DNA of 64,000 nt from Dysidea avara. Taxonomy: Eukaryota; Porifera; Demospongiae; Dictyoceratida; Dysideidae. Below the pieces are notes generated by a model that searched no databases, was not told the origin of the DNA, and saw only the letters and a program-made list of their open reading frames with translations. The stretch is taken from positions 27,113,555 to 27,177,554 of the forward strand of contig NC_089276.1 of assembly GCF_963678975.1 (NCBI RefSeq). The letters run 5' to 3'. Within the stretch, counting starts at the first letter, position 1; every line of letters starts with the position of its first letter. This document shows positions 11,492 through 21,383 of the stretch, piece by piece. The translations under genes and the position numbers were made by a program.

Positions 11492-13235
11492 TGAACCGCT
11501 GTACCACCCTAAGAGCCACAGCAGCAGAGATATCACCTATGCTTACCCACATCTTCCAACAGTCTCTCAGCTACAGTAGATTACCAACTCAATGGAAGCA
11601 TGCATATGTCACACCAGTTTATAAAAAAGGAGACAAATCAGATCCCAAAAACTACCGTCCAATATCACTAACTTCAGTAATCTGCAAAACCATGGAGCAC
11701 ATCATTGTCAGCCAATTAATGAAACATCTAGAGTCAACCAACATCTTAACAGAAAATCAATTCGGCTTCAGAGAACATCACTCCTGTGAATCACAACTGC
11801 TTGTGACTGTCAATGATATAGCCAAAGCAATAAACAATAAACTACAGGTAGATTTGGCAGTACTAGACTTCTCCAAGGCCTTTGACAAGGTTGCACATGC
11901 TCGACTTCTAAACAAACTGGAGTATTATGGAGTGAGAGGAAGTTTGCTGGAATGGTTTGAATCATTTCTACACAACAGAACACAGCAAGTAGTAATAGAA
12001 GGCCGTTATTCCATATCTTGTGACATAACATCTGGTGTCCCCCAAGGCTCAGTTCTTGGACCTGCCCTTTTCCTAATATATATCAACGACATAACTACAA
12101 ACATACATAGTGAGTTGCGACTGTTTGCAGATGACATTTTAATTTATAGGCCTATACACTCACCAAGTGATCAGAAGATTCTGCAGGATGACTTAACTAC
12201 TCTTATAAAATGGGCAAATGAATGGCAGATGGACTTTAATGTATCTAAATGCAACATCTTACAAGTTACCACACACGTACCATACCACCAAAACATTTAC
12301 ATATCAAATGAATGGAGTGCCCTTGAAATCAGTAGAAAAGATTAAATATCTTGGAGTTTACTTGAACAATAAACTTTCATGGCACGATCACATTGACTAC
12401 ATATGCAACAAAGCAAATCGATTACTTGATTTCCTAAAGCGAAATTTACATTCCTGTCATAAACACTTCAAAGAATATGCCTACAAACAATTTCTGCTAC
12501 CATCTATCGAATATTGTTGTGCCATCTGGGACCCACACCACCAAAATGACATTTCTAAACTTGAAATGATTCAACATCGAGCTGCTCGTTTCGTCTTAAA
12601 TAAGCCTTGGAACAGACACCACCGTGACAGTATCACAGACATGTTAAATGAACTAAATTGGCCATCTTTACAAGAACGCAGAAAGCAAGCACGCCTCATC
12701 CTATTGTACAAGATAGTTAATCATTTATTATTGGTCCCAAATCGCTGTCTGCCATCATTAAATCAAACTGCTACCAGAGCCCATCATGATCAGAAATTTA
12801 ATCATATACAGTCTTCAGTAAACACGTATCTCTATTCATTCCTACCCAGAACTATTCCCCATTGGAACGATCTATGTATCCCTAATCTATCTACCATTGA
12901 TCTTGAAACATTTAAACAATCAACTACTCCTACTTTGTAACTGTAACTTAGCACTTATTGTATTTATTGTAACTTAGCCCTCACTGTAATTTAGTATTCA
13001 TTGTAATTCTAGCACTTATTGTAACTTACCACTTACTGTAATTTAGCACTAGTTGTAACCTAGCACCTATTGTAACTTAGCACTTATTGTAACTTAGTAC
13101 TAATCATTATTGTAACCTAAATTATAGGCACTTATGTTATTGTAACTTAAACTAGGCACTTATGTGTACGTACCTTGTACATTAGCGTAGAAACCCTGTT
13201 GGGTGTTTGCTAATCAATCAATAAATAAATAAAAC
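11480..13235 (+). mobile_element. 5'-truncated LINE (CR1/Jockey-like) with reverse transcriptase
   Basis: The plus strand encodes a non-LTR reverse transcriptase. Motifs in order: VYKKGDKSDPKNYRPISLTS, NQFGFREHHSCESQL, VDLAVLDFSKAFDKVAH (motif A), GVPQGSVLGPALFLIYINDI (motif B) and FADDILIYR (catalytic motif C). The endonuclease end is missing, so the copy is 5'-truncated. The frame changes once near 12.3 kb: the downstream part (KIKYLGVYLNNKLSWHDHI... to about 12,940) is in another frame. The 3' UTR (about 12,945-13,205) is a degenerate tandem array of 'tagcacttattgtaact'-like units, and the element ends in a (AATA)n tail near 13,235. It abuts the 5' end of the MULE gene. Confidence 0.85.
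12945..13180 (+). repeat. Short tandem repeats in the LINE 3' UTR
   Basis: About eleven diverged copies of an 18-20 base unit built on 'tagcac(t)tattgtaactt' follow the LINE stop codon. Tandem units at the 3' end are common in CR1-like elements and may serve template recognition; that role is inferred. Confidence 0.65.
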
Positions 13236-13297
13236 CACTTGAAATCAAATAAAATGCGCGCAGCATCACGTGTAAAGGTAGGCATGTGATCGTGATG

Positions 13298-13332
13298 TTT
13301 AATTTCGCGAGGGGCTTCTCGGTGCATAACGG
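13298..13332 (-). repeat. 35-bp inverted repeat, right partner of 3,571-3,605
   Basis: This is the exact inverse of the block at 3,571-3,605. It begins a few tens of bases past the LINE tail. If it is the right terminus of the MULE, the element spans roughly 9.8 kb including the LINE and the MITE. Confidence 0.55.
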
Positions 13333-13576
13333 CATTCTTATTGAACTGGCTCCAACGGAAGTCACCACTGCTCGTGAGGGTTTAGGCGCCTTCATATTGT
13401 GACACGGCAGAAATAGTTCAACACTCAGGGAAAGAGAATAAAATTCGGCGGACTCAGTCGTATCGCTGACTGGTACGTACAGTATTCAGCCCATCCAAGC
13501 TCACCCTAGCTACTAGTAGTCAGTGTGTAAGAAGTTGAAGACTTGAGGGAGGAGAGGAAAGCCACCTAGCTTAAAC

Positions 13577-14300
13577 ATGGCGTACATAATCATGTCCGTC
13601 TGCCTTCAGTTGACGTTAGCAGCCGGACACAATGATATTGCCTGGTAAGGTCAGTAGCCTGTATCAGTCTTTTTACATAATTACATACAGATTCACTGGA
13701 ATTAACTAGTAAGATGTATCGTCTGCAGTTAACAAGAATCTTTGATACAATGTACATTGTGTGTCTTCGACCGCTTCATCAACTTTCCAAGTTGTTCTTG
13801 ACCTGTAAGGAGATAATGTTTATAGTTGCGTAAGCACATATTTACTTTTTTAGCACAGATGTCTCAATGTCACTGAGAACATAGAATTTTTACAACATCC
13901 AGTAAGTGTGTTAACATACAGTGACTGTGCATCAATTTGTAAACGTATATTACAGGTGCCACAAGAAATCAGTGAACAAATAGACAAACAAAATGATGAA
14001 CTCCAGGTAGCAAAAAAGTGCTGTTTTACATGATAGCAACTGTGCCTTTTTAGTTTACACTACTGATGCTGCTGGTCTGGCAGAATTGTTTTTACAACTT
14101 TGTTGGCAACTGTGTGTGACGTACCTTCAGCCATAAAGGTAACAAGTATATGATTGTTGAACATTTCTTTACTATACTGCTATTTACTACAGCTGATCAC
14201 ATGTCATGTGGCAGGAAGTAACTCCAGTGAAGTGGCAGTGAAGTGTCATTTGCTGATGATGAAGCCTTGCTACTGATCTCTTTTTTTCAGTGACTTTCCA
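13577..14300 (+). other. Possible start of an unidentified gene
   Basis: An ATG at 13,577 opens a short signal-peptide-like stretch (MAYIIMSVCLQLTLAAGHND) that runs into a good splice donor (tgGTAAGG near 13,645). A small downstream exon-like piece at 13,957-14,007 (VPQEISEQIDKQNDELQ) has plausible splice sites. The intervening exons do not connect into one convincing protein and no family is recognised. This could be a real short-exon gene or chance. Confidence 0.25.
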
Positions 14301-14774
14301 ATATTATAAAGCTGGATATTGTAAATTTTTTGTTACAGTTTTGCCATATGTCTTTAACATCATTTGAGATTTTATACGGAGTTATTTGCAGAATTTCATG
14401 GAGTAAAGGAAACGCCTTGCATGCTTATGTGAACTCTCTTAGAGTAACTAGAACTCCCTACAATAGATTTTTCAAAGGGTTCCTGTTACTCCTTTGTGGA
14501 GTGTTAGTTACTCTCCACAAAAATATAGGGTGTTAAATCCTCCCTACACTGGGAACTCCCCTAGGGGAGTAACAGTTACTCCTTATTTTTAACAGTGTAG
14601 ATGCTGAATACAGATGAGAGAGAAAGTGCTCACATGCATCACTCACTGCACCTGGATTATTGCCTTCTAGTATGTATAACAGTTACACTAACCTTAACTT
14701 TATAATTATGCCGTGTAACAATAACATCTTAATAACTACATGTGCATGCCATGGCAGGCCAAGCAATTACTAAT

Positions 14775-15303
14775 ACAGTGTTGGGCAAGTTACTTTTTAT
14801 AAGTAACTAGTTACATATTACTTGCAACTGAACTATTTAGTTAGTTACATATTACCCATAAAATAAAGTAACTGTAATAAAGTAACTGTAATAATATTAC
14901 ATATTATATTACTTTGTGTCCACAACCTTAAGCTGTCACGTGTGAAACTACCACCTTATCACGTGACACGATTGCGTCGTTGGACAATGTGCAAATCTTG
15001 ATTATAAGTAAGAAGCTGGTGAATAAACCTCATTCAGTAGGCTTCATTACTTCGTTGTGGCTAGGCGTTACTCATTGTATTACTAACGAGATTAGTAACT
15101 TCGTTACTTGTAGTAATAATATTGCGTAATATTAGATTCGTTACAGTAACTATATTACTTATGCAACGCGTTACATTTGTAGGTAAAGTAACTTGAGTTA
15201 TATTACTTGTTTTTATAGCGTATTTCGTTATATTACTTAGTTACCACAAAAGTAATAATATTACGTAACGCGTTACTTTTGTAACGCGTTACTCCTAACA
15301 CTG
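14775..15303. mobile_element. MITE with CAGTGTTGGG termini and 9-bp target duplication
   Basis: The left end reads ACAGTGTTGGGCAAGTTAC and the right end GTAACGCGTTACTCCTAACACTG, imperfect inverted partners. ATTACTAAT flanks both sides (14,766-14,774 and 15,304-15,312). The interior is rich in 'agtaac/gttact' words and has no coding capacity. Similar 'CAGTGTTGGG...GTAACGCGTTAC' repeats are widespread in animals and are usually placed in hAT or related superfamilies; the 8-9 bp duplication fits hAT or MULE. Confidence 0.75.
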
Positions 15304-15664
15304 ATTACTAATCTGCCAGTGTAAAATAAGGATTAATGTACACAACACACACTTCAAGGTATTTAGCTATCCCCTTCACTTACATTGCAGTTCAAGTCAT
15401 ATCATGTATTAGAAGCAGCAGTGTGTCATGTGGTCAAGAAAAGACAATCGTGTGTATAATAGTTGACAGGAAGGGCCAGATATCAGTCCAACCAACGTTG
15501 AAACCGGGTCACTACTGCTGACCCGGATGACCCACTGACCCGGATGTGACCCATGCAAAGCCGGACGGAGAAGGAAGCGGTAAAACTCTGTCACATAAGT
15601 CCGTTGTGTACTAGTCTACTTTTATCATATTATTTAATGTTCTTGAATGTTGACACTTTAGTAA

Positions 15665-16103
15665 GGCCAGGCCAAGTTGATTGACAGTTTATCGTCCGGG
15701 ATATTTGAAAAAGTCATGCCAGTGGGCGGGAGGTCATTTTTCATATTTCATAATGTTTTTAGCATGGAAAAACATTTAAAAAGTAGCTTCACACAGTTAC
15801 TATAGCTACTTTAACAATGATTGCAGAGCTTATTTGATTATACGTCACTGTTAATACTTAGCTATTCGTTTATGCAATCTCTCTTTAGAAATCCATTTAT
15901 TGAAGGTACTAACGTATAACGAGTCCAGGCTGGGAATAATCGTCACGTTTGTTGCACACATCATGTTTTTAATATGCAAAAACGAGTTCAGAAGCGTAAG
16001 CAATGATTATCACGTGAGAAATAATGAATTATGAAATAATTGCTCTATTCCTAAAAACCCATGCGGGCGGTGACGATAAACTGTGAATTAATTTGGCCTG
16101 GCC
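15665..16103. mobile_element. PIF/Harbinger-type MITE
   Basis: Inverted termini GGCCAGGCCAAGTTGATTGA (left) and AATTAATTTGGCCTGGCC (right) continue inward with 'acagtttatcgtc' and its inverse. Direct TAA trinucleotides flank it (15,662-15,664 and 16,104-16,106), matching the TWA target duplication of PIF/Harbinger. It is 439 bp with no coding capacity. Confidence 0.8.
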
Positions 16104-16661
16104 TAATAATATACGTAGTCTATACTATTTTTTATAACTTTTTCCTTGCCACACCCACTCTTGGGGTATAGCTCCGTAAGTGGCAGCACAGTGTGTCTGA
16201 GGACTCACCTCACAAGTCACACTATTGTTGTTGTAACACTCAATTTTCATCAATAAAATGATGGCCTTTCCTACACTACGTACCTGACATCCATGCTTTT
16301 ATATAGTGAGGCGGCGACGCCCTCACTACTGATTCTCTGCCGCTTTCCGAATTTGTCCGCACACTCTCGTATCTTGAAGAGTGAGGATGGTTCTTCAGTG
16401 CTTCCAACGTTAGGCTCTGGTAAGAAGGAGTCTACAGAAATCTTCAGTCTGGGAATATTTATGGCAAGAGACTTCCTCAAAGGAACTGTTGTAAGTGGTG
16501 TCCCCCTCCCCAGTGTGCGAGTGCTTAGCTATAGATAGCTACTTTGTACTCACTACCACTCCCTTGGCAATTATTACAGGTGTGTTACATTGTATCTAAT
16601 TATTACAAAAAGTGATCAAGGGATGGGGAGTTACAAAGAGGGGTATAGCTAAAGTGCTCCA

Positions 16662-16789
16662 AATTTCAGCTACAGATGGCCTGGGTCAAAATGAAAACTA
16701 TAATTATTATTTCTTTTATATAATTAAAAATATATATATATATATGTAGCTAGTTTTCATTTTGACCCAGGCCCTCTGTAGTTGAAATT
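16662..16789. repeat. Foldback repeat, two 39-base arms
   Basis: The left arm (16,662-16,700) and right arm (16,751-16,789) are near-perfect inverse copies, each containing GGCCTGGGTCAAAATGAAAA or its complement. The loop between them is AT-rich with a (TA)n run. It would form a long hairpin if transcribed or extruded and looks like a miniature foldback transposon. Confidence 0.75.
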
Positions 16790-16939
16790 GTAGACAGTTG
16801 GGTATACATGTATTAAAGCCTTAATAAATAAATAAATAAATTCTCAAGGAGTGATAGCTGAGCATAAAATAGCAGGTGGATATACATTTAGTCTATCATT
16901 GTTATACTGAGCAGACAGCACAACTGATATGCTCAGGAA

Positions 16940-17800
16940 AGCAATTACAAAATGAATTTAGCCATGTGGAACACTATCAAATGCTTTAGCAAAATCAAGG
17001 AGAATGACTACATTGCATGGTTTGTTTCTTGTGTTGGTCTAGGGCATATGACAATTAAGTCTTCTATCAGTGAAATGAGTTGGGTAAATTATAGAATTTT
17101 AATATGTTCCATAATTTTGGAACATATACAGAAGTGAATGATATTGGTCGGTAGTTAATACAGTTTCCTTTCTTGAAAACTGTACATACATTACCCACTG
17201 GCATGATGGGCCAATCGGATGGTAGTATAGCTGTGTCTAGTGATTGAGTGAATATAACTTGCATTACATGTACAGTACGGGAGATATTTCATTTATACAA
17301 TTCTTCAAGATATATGGATGAATATTGTCTGGCCCACTGGCATTGTTGGCGGATAAAATTAATGATGTTGGATACCAGCTACTGAAAATGTAATACTTGG
17401 CATAGTAGGCAGAACATTCTCAGGGTTGTTGCTGATGTTGCATCCATTCATGGAAGGGATATTCAATAAGTTTTTACTCAAAATAGTTGTTTAATGCATT
17501 GGCTTTACTCTTTGTATCTGAGATAGGTTCACCATCTACAATTGGGTGGAAATATTATTATGTTTTGCTCTAATATACTTCCAAAATTGTCTCCAATTTC
17601 CATTAAAAGAGTTGTCAAACATTCTATTAAAATAATTATTATGTGCTACTTTTGTCCTGCTCTGCATGTTTATCCATGGATCAATAAGGTTATTTATATT
17701 TTACACATCATTATGTTTTTGCTTCGTAATCTCCTTTCCTTGAGTGTCAACATGGCCATGGTAGTAAGAGCCGGCCTACAAATATTGCTATTAAAAAATC
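16940..17800 (-). pseudogene. Decayed LINE reverse transcriptase
   Basis: Several short minus-strand frames line up with a non-LTR reverse transcriptase: a linker with NGNWRQFWKYI (about 17,560-17,610), SGPDNIHPYILKNCINEISP (about 17,280-17,340), VFKKGNCINYRPISFTSVY (about 17,110-17,180) and VVILLDFAKAFDSVPHG, motif A (about 16,960-17,010). Stops and frame changes separate them, so the copy is old and inactive. It is a different lineage or age from the LINE at 11.5-13.2 kb. Confidence 0.75.
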
Positions 17801-17829
17801 TCCCATATTATATGTGCACAGTTTAGCTA

Positions 17830-19240
17830 CCACTGAATTATGTTTTAGCCAGAATTAGTATTGATCGACTGTTTATCATCATAATCCACAGGTGATCATT
17901 TCTCGTGTGGCACTGGTAGCTGCTTATTGTGTGACAACTGGAAATGTTCCCATGTTGGGTGAACTAAAATCTAGCCAGAATGAATATAACTTCGTAATAA
18001 ATAACTGTAACTTTTAACTTCAGCTATAAACTTTACATGTAGCTACAATGCTATAGTATATAGAACAAGCACTGTTTCCACCACTTCTATAACTAACCAT
18101 GGTATGAGTGTTGTAAAAGGTTACCATGCATCTAGCAGCTTTCTTGACAAAAAAAAACTGCAACAAGTATAACTACTGTATGGGCTGAAGAAAGCACTCA
18201 AACACTTGTTAATTTCAACAGTAAATTGGTACTCTAGTGCTCACAAGATCACACGAATTATTCAGTTGTCATCAAGAAGAATGCTGCTTGAGTTTGATTT
18301 GTGGAATTTAATGCACTTTGAGGAACATTAATATGGGGTACTTTATTTGGTACAGCATCTTTTATTTGAAAAGGTTGCGAATTGCTGATGGTCCAGTTTA
18401 AAGCATGTCACATTGTATATAAGTCATTTGAACATTAGAGCTATGGGTTACTCAAAAACACTAAAAATTCATGATTGTCTCTTATCAACTTGGTCTAGCT
18501 ATCTATATATGCATCAATTATCATGTATTGTAGTTTCAACAGTTAAGTAATCTGACTGTTCTATTAGAATGTAACACACGAACAACGACACATATTACCA
18601 AAAATCAGGAATATTTCGGTGCAGAAAATTTTTGTGTATTAAAATTTTGATGCAACATACTTTTGTCATTCAGTCTGGCATAATCGATGATTTTTTTGAC
18701 AGGATAGCTATATGTTAATATTATTTTGTTCATACAAATTGTTCGTATAGCAACAAAAATCATCCAGCAACAAACTTTTTGATGAGTTTTTCCTGATTTT
18801 CGGTACGCTGTATCATTGATACCTACACCAATACATTATACTTCATTGTGATTTTAATGGCTACAATAATAGCACTCACAAAGTTTGTTCACTTTGTTGA
18901 ATAAGAAAGTACATAGAATGGTACTGAGATTAATTGGTATATATATACCTCATGATCCCTGCCACAATACTACTGTAGATTGCAACATAAGTAATCATAC
19001 AAGATGTACTGATAAGTAAGACCATGAAGGATTGAGTATATATACTGGCCACCTTCTCCACTGGTCACCTTGCTACAATGACCAAGCCACTATGCCCAAA
19101 CTGAACTTGACAAGTTTGAAAAAAGTAAGTTGCATACAAAACCATATGAAATTCCCGTTGCTCACAGACAGAATTACATGTATTTAATGTTAATGCAAAA
19201 TATATGTATTACCTGTACATGCACTAAAGCATACATTGCA
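17830..19240. other. Intergenic DNA with a probable short MITE
   Basis: No gene is apparent. Between about 18,575 and 18,815 two inverted blocks occur: 'ttaccaaaaatcagga' on the left, and 'tcctgattttcggtac' on the right. They suggest a roughly 240-bp non-autonomous element. The rest is AT-rich and featureless. The 3' end of the membrane-protein gene follows at 19,251. Confidence 0.4.
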
Positions 19241-19250
19241 TGGAGGACAT

Positions 19251-20753
19251 TCAATTATGTAAAAATACATCTGGTAGAGTATGGGATGAGACCACCGTGC
19301 CATTTTGGTCATAAAAATCTTCAGAACATATAGACACAACACATCTATTGTTGTCATGAAGTGAAATGTAATCCGAAGCTGCAGACCGCACAAAACTAGA
19401 AATCGGTCCAAGTAGTATAATACAATCAGCATTTACAGCAATTGTCTTTTCTAGTGCTGCAATAAATCCTCTATCTGTTATTCCACCTGCAGCCTTTAGT
19501 AACATTTCTTCTCTTTGTTCCACTGTAACACTGCCATTAAAGACATCTAAGAGTATTTGATCACGCAGCGGAATTAGTCCTTTATCATTGGGATCAAAAT
19601 ATCCTTTTCTGCTCCCATATGTACCCAAATCATACGCCAAAAATATTCCCCACTTATTCCTGATTTTGTCAAGTGTTTTATGAAGTGTTTTACTACACTT
19701 AAGTAAATGCTTACTCTGTTGAACAAAATCCCTATGATTGCCACCTGGTAAGTAGTACATAACAGTGTGTGTTCTGAAGACAATTCCAACATACTTGCGA
19801 TTACCAAAATACTTAGAAACATATGACTTATAAGCTTTTAAAACTTGCTGGCTCGGTGAAATGTCAGGTTTTACTGAATGAGGTTTGAGTGGATAGTTAA
19901 ACTCTATATTAGTCAAATCTATAAAAGAAGAAGGTGCTGATTTGATTGTTATCCTGTTTGACGCACCTATGCCAATCCAGTGAACCCATATTAAAGTCAC
20001 TCCATGTGGCTTCAAGTCCCCAAAAACATAAGAATTGAATTCTTTTAAAGTCAATATATGCTGGTAAATTGAAGAATAGACGAAATTCACCACCCTAGAG
20101 ATGTTAAAGTTGTTCTTAATCCACAACATGGCATCATCGGAAATCTGTACACGTGGACTAACATGATATTTCTTCATATCATCAACACCATATGTAACAG
20201 TTAGTGGCTTTTTGAGTGGTCTGAGCAATGCATACAAAATTATTGCTTGACGAGGAGCTTTGGACAAAAAGTCCTCCCATTTCACTAGTGGACTTCCTCC
20301 ATACTCATTCACCTTTCGGTTCCATTTCTCTATATCATAATAATCCCTAAATCGCAATGCTTGGTTAAAGTGAGGAACTGCTCCCATCACACCAAACATG
20401 GAGTCCACAGCAAAAGGCTCTGCAACCTTCATGTCCAACAATTTGGCCCACATTTCTAACTGCCACAAGTTTCTAGCTCCATTGGTCTGTTCTTCAAAAC
20501 TACTATAAATGAACATGTGACCTTGTAACTCCTGATGTTGAGTGACGTCCTCTACAATTGTTTTGTTTGTCACTAATCGTATGGACTTATCGTGAACTGG
20601 TTGGGTAGGACTGATATCTGGCCCTAATAATCTTTGATCATGTAGTACTACTGTATTAATCACGTAATAATACATACAACCTACTACAACAAGTACCGAC
20701 ACGGTTACTAAAGCTACCAAACACTGTGCTTGGAATTTCATTTCGATAAACAC
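19251..20753 (-). CDS. Intronless type II membrane protein, glycosyltransferase-like
   Basis: The open frame gives 500 residues. A short cytoplasmic N terminus (MFIEMKFQAQ) is followed by one hydrophobic segment at about residues 10-33 (LVALVTVSVLVVVGCMYYYV), then a long lumenal-type domain: the layout of Golgi glycosyltransferases. Noted segments: GARNLWQLEMWAKLL (about 91-105), WEDFLSKAPRQAIILYALL (about 160-178), YVGIVFRTHTVMYYLPGG (about 324-341) and a C-terminal ITDRGFIAALEKTIAVNADC stretch. The 'GIVFRTH' strand recalls the arginine-bearing GDP-fucose site of fucosyltransferases (HxR/R-x-H), but I cannot assign a family firmly. The start is chosen because it places the membrane anchor at the N terminus; MKFQ, four codons in, is an alternative. 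A Ginger transposon ends 142 bp upstream of the start codon. Lack of introns is unusual beside its intron-rich neighbours and could mean retroposition. Confidence 0.75.
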   Translation of the reverse strand: MFIEMKFQAQCLVALVTVSVLVVVGCMYYYVINTVVLHDQRLLGPDISPTQPVHDKSIRLVTNKTIVEDVTQHQELQGHMFIYSSFEEQTNGARNLWQLEMWAKLLDMKVAEPFAVDSMFGVMGAVPHFNQALRFRDYYDIEKWNRKVNEYGGSPLVKWEDFLSKAPRQAIILYALLRPLKKPLTVTYGVDDMKKYHVSPRVQISDDAMLWIKNNFNISRVVNFVYSSIYQHILTLKEFNSYVFGDLKPHGVTLIWVHWIGIGASNRITIKSAPSSFIDLTNIEFNYPLKPHSVKPDISPSQQVLKAYKSYVSKYFGNRKYVGIVFRTHTVMYYLPGGNHRDFVQQSKHLLKCSKTLHKTLDKIRNKWGIFLAYDLGTYGSRKGYFDPNDKGLIPLRDQILLDVFNGSVTVEQREEMLLKAAGGITDRGFIAALEKTIAVNADCIILLGPISSFVRSAASDYISLHDNNRCVVSICSEDFYDQNGTVVSSHTLPDVFLHN

Positions 20754-20894
20754 TGAGATGATTCTGGCTTGCAGGAACTTAAAACGGACGAGGGCGATGC
20801 AGCGGTGTGACTCGTCACTTTTACCAGATATTAGAGGCGCGTAGGCTGAGCCGGCGTAAGCGCCTTACGCGCTTGAACTCTTGGGATCGTGTTC

Positions 20895-21040
20895 TGTCAC
20901 GCTACAGATGGTCCCCCGCCCCAAGTGGTCCGGCCGGACCAACTAGCGCACTTCAGGCTGTCCGGCCGGACCATGTGAAGTTGCGTCAAGTGGTCCGCCC
21001 TCTCGTCCGCCCTGCTTCAATTGGTCCCCCCAATGAAACA
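20895..21040 (+). repeat. Ginger left terminal and subterminal repeats
   Basis: The stretch begins TGTCACGCTACAGA and then repeats the palindromic word TGGTCCGGCCGGACCA and variants at intervals of about 25-45 bases. The matching array lies inverted at the right end. Such arrays commonly bind the transposase; that is inferred. Confidence 0.8.
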
Positions 21041-21383
21041 GCTGTATAGAGGCCGGTTAGATATGGGTTACTTGTTCGTTACCGGAAAACTCAGTTATGT
21101 GGATGTTATCAGTAGCTTTCCGGCACACCGCTGCCTTTGATGATCGTGTCGAAAGGAGTTCAAAGGTGACTGGCAGCTGTCGACTCAGCCATATTTTATA
21201 TTGATACGGTTGATCTACAGTCTAAACACGTGTCAGTTGCTGAACAGCGACTGTTGGCCTCGACTGTTGGCATGACTTTACTTGATTCAAGTTTATAGCT
21301 GTACTGATTCGGCTGAGGGCTCGTCACTTTAACTCGCACTTTAAGGACGCTTAGAGCAGTATTTGTAACAGTTCAGTTTAAGG

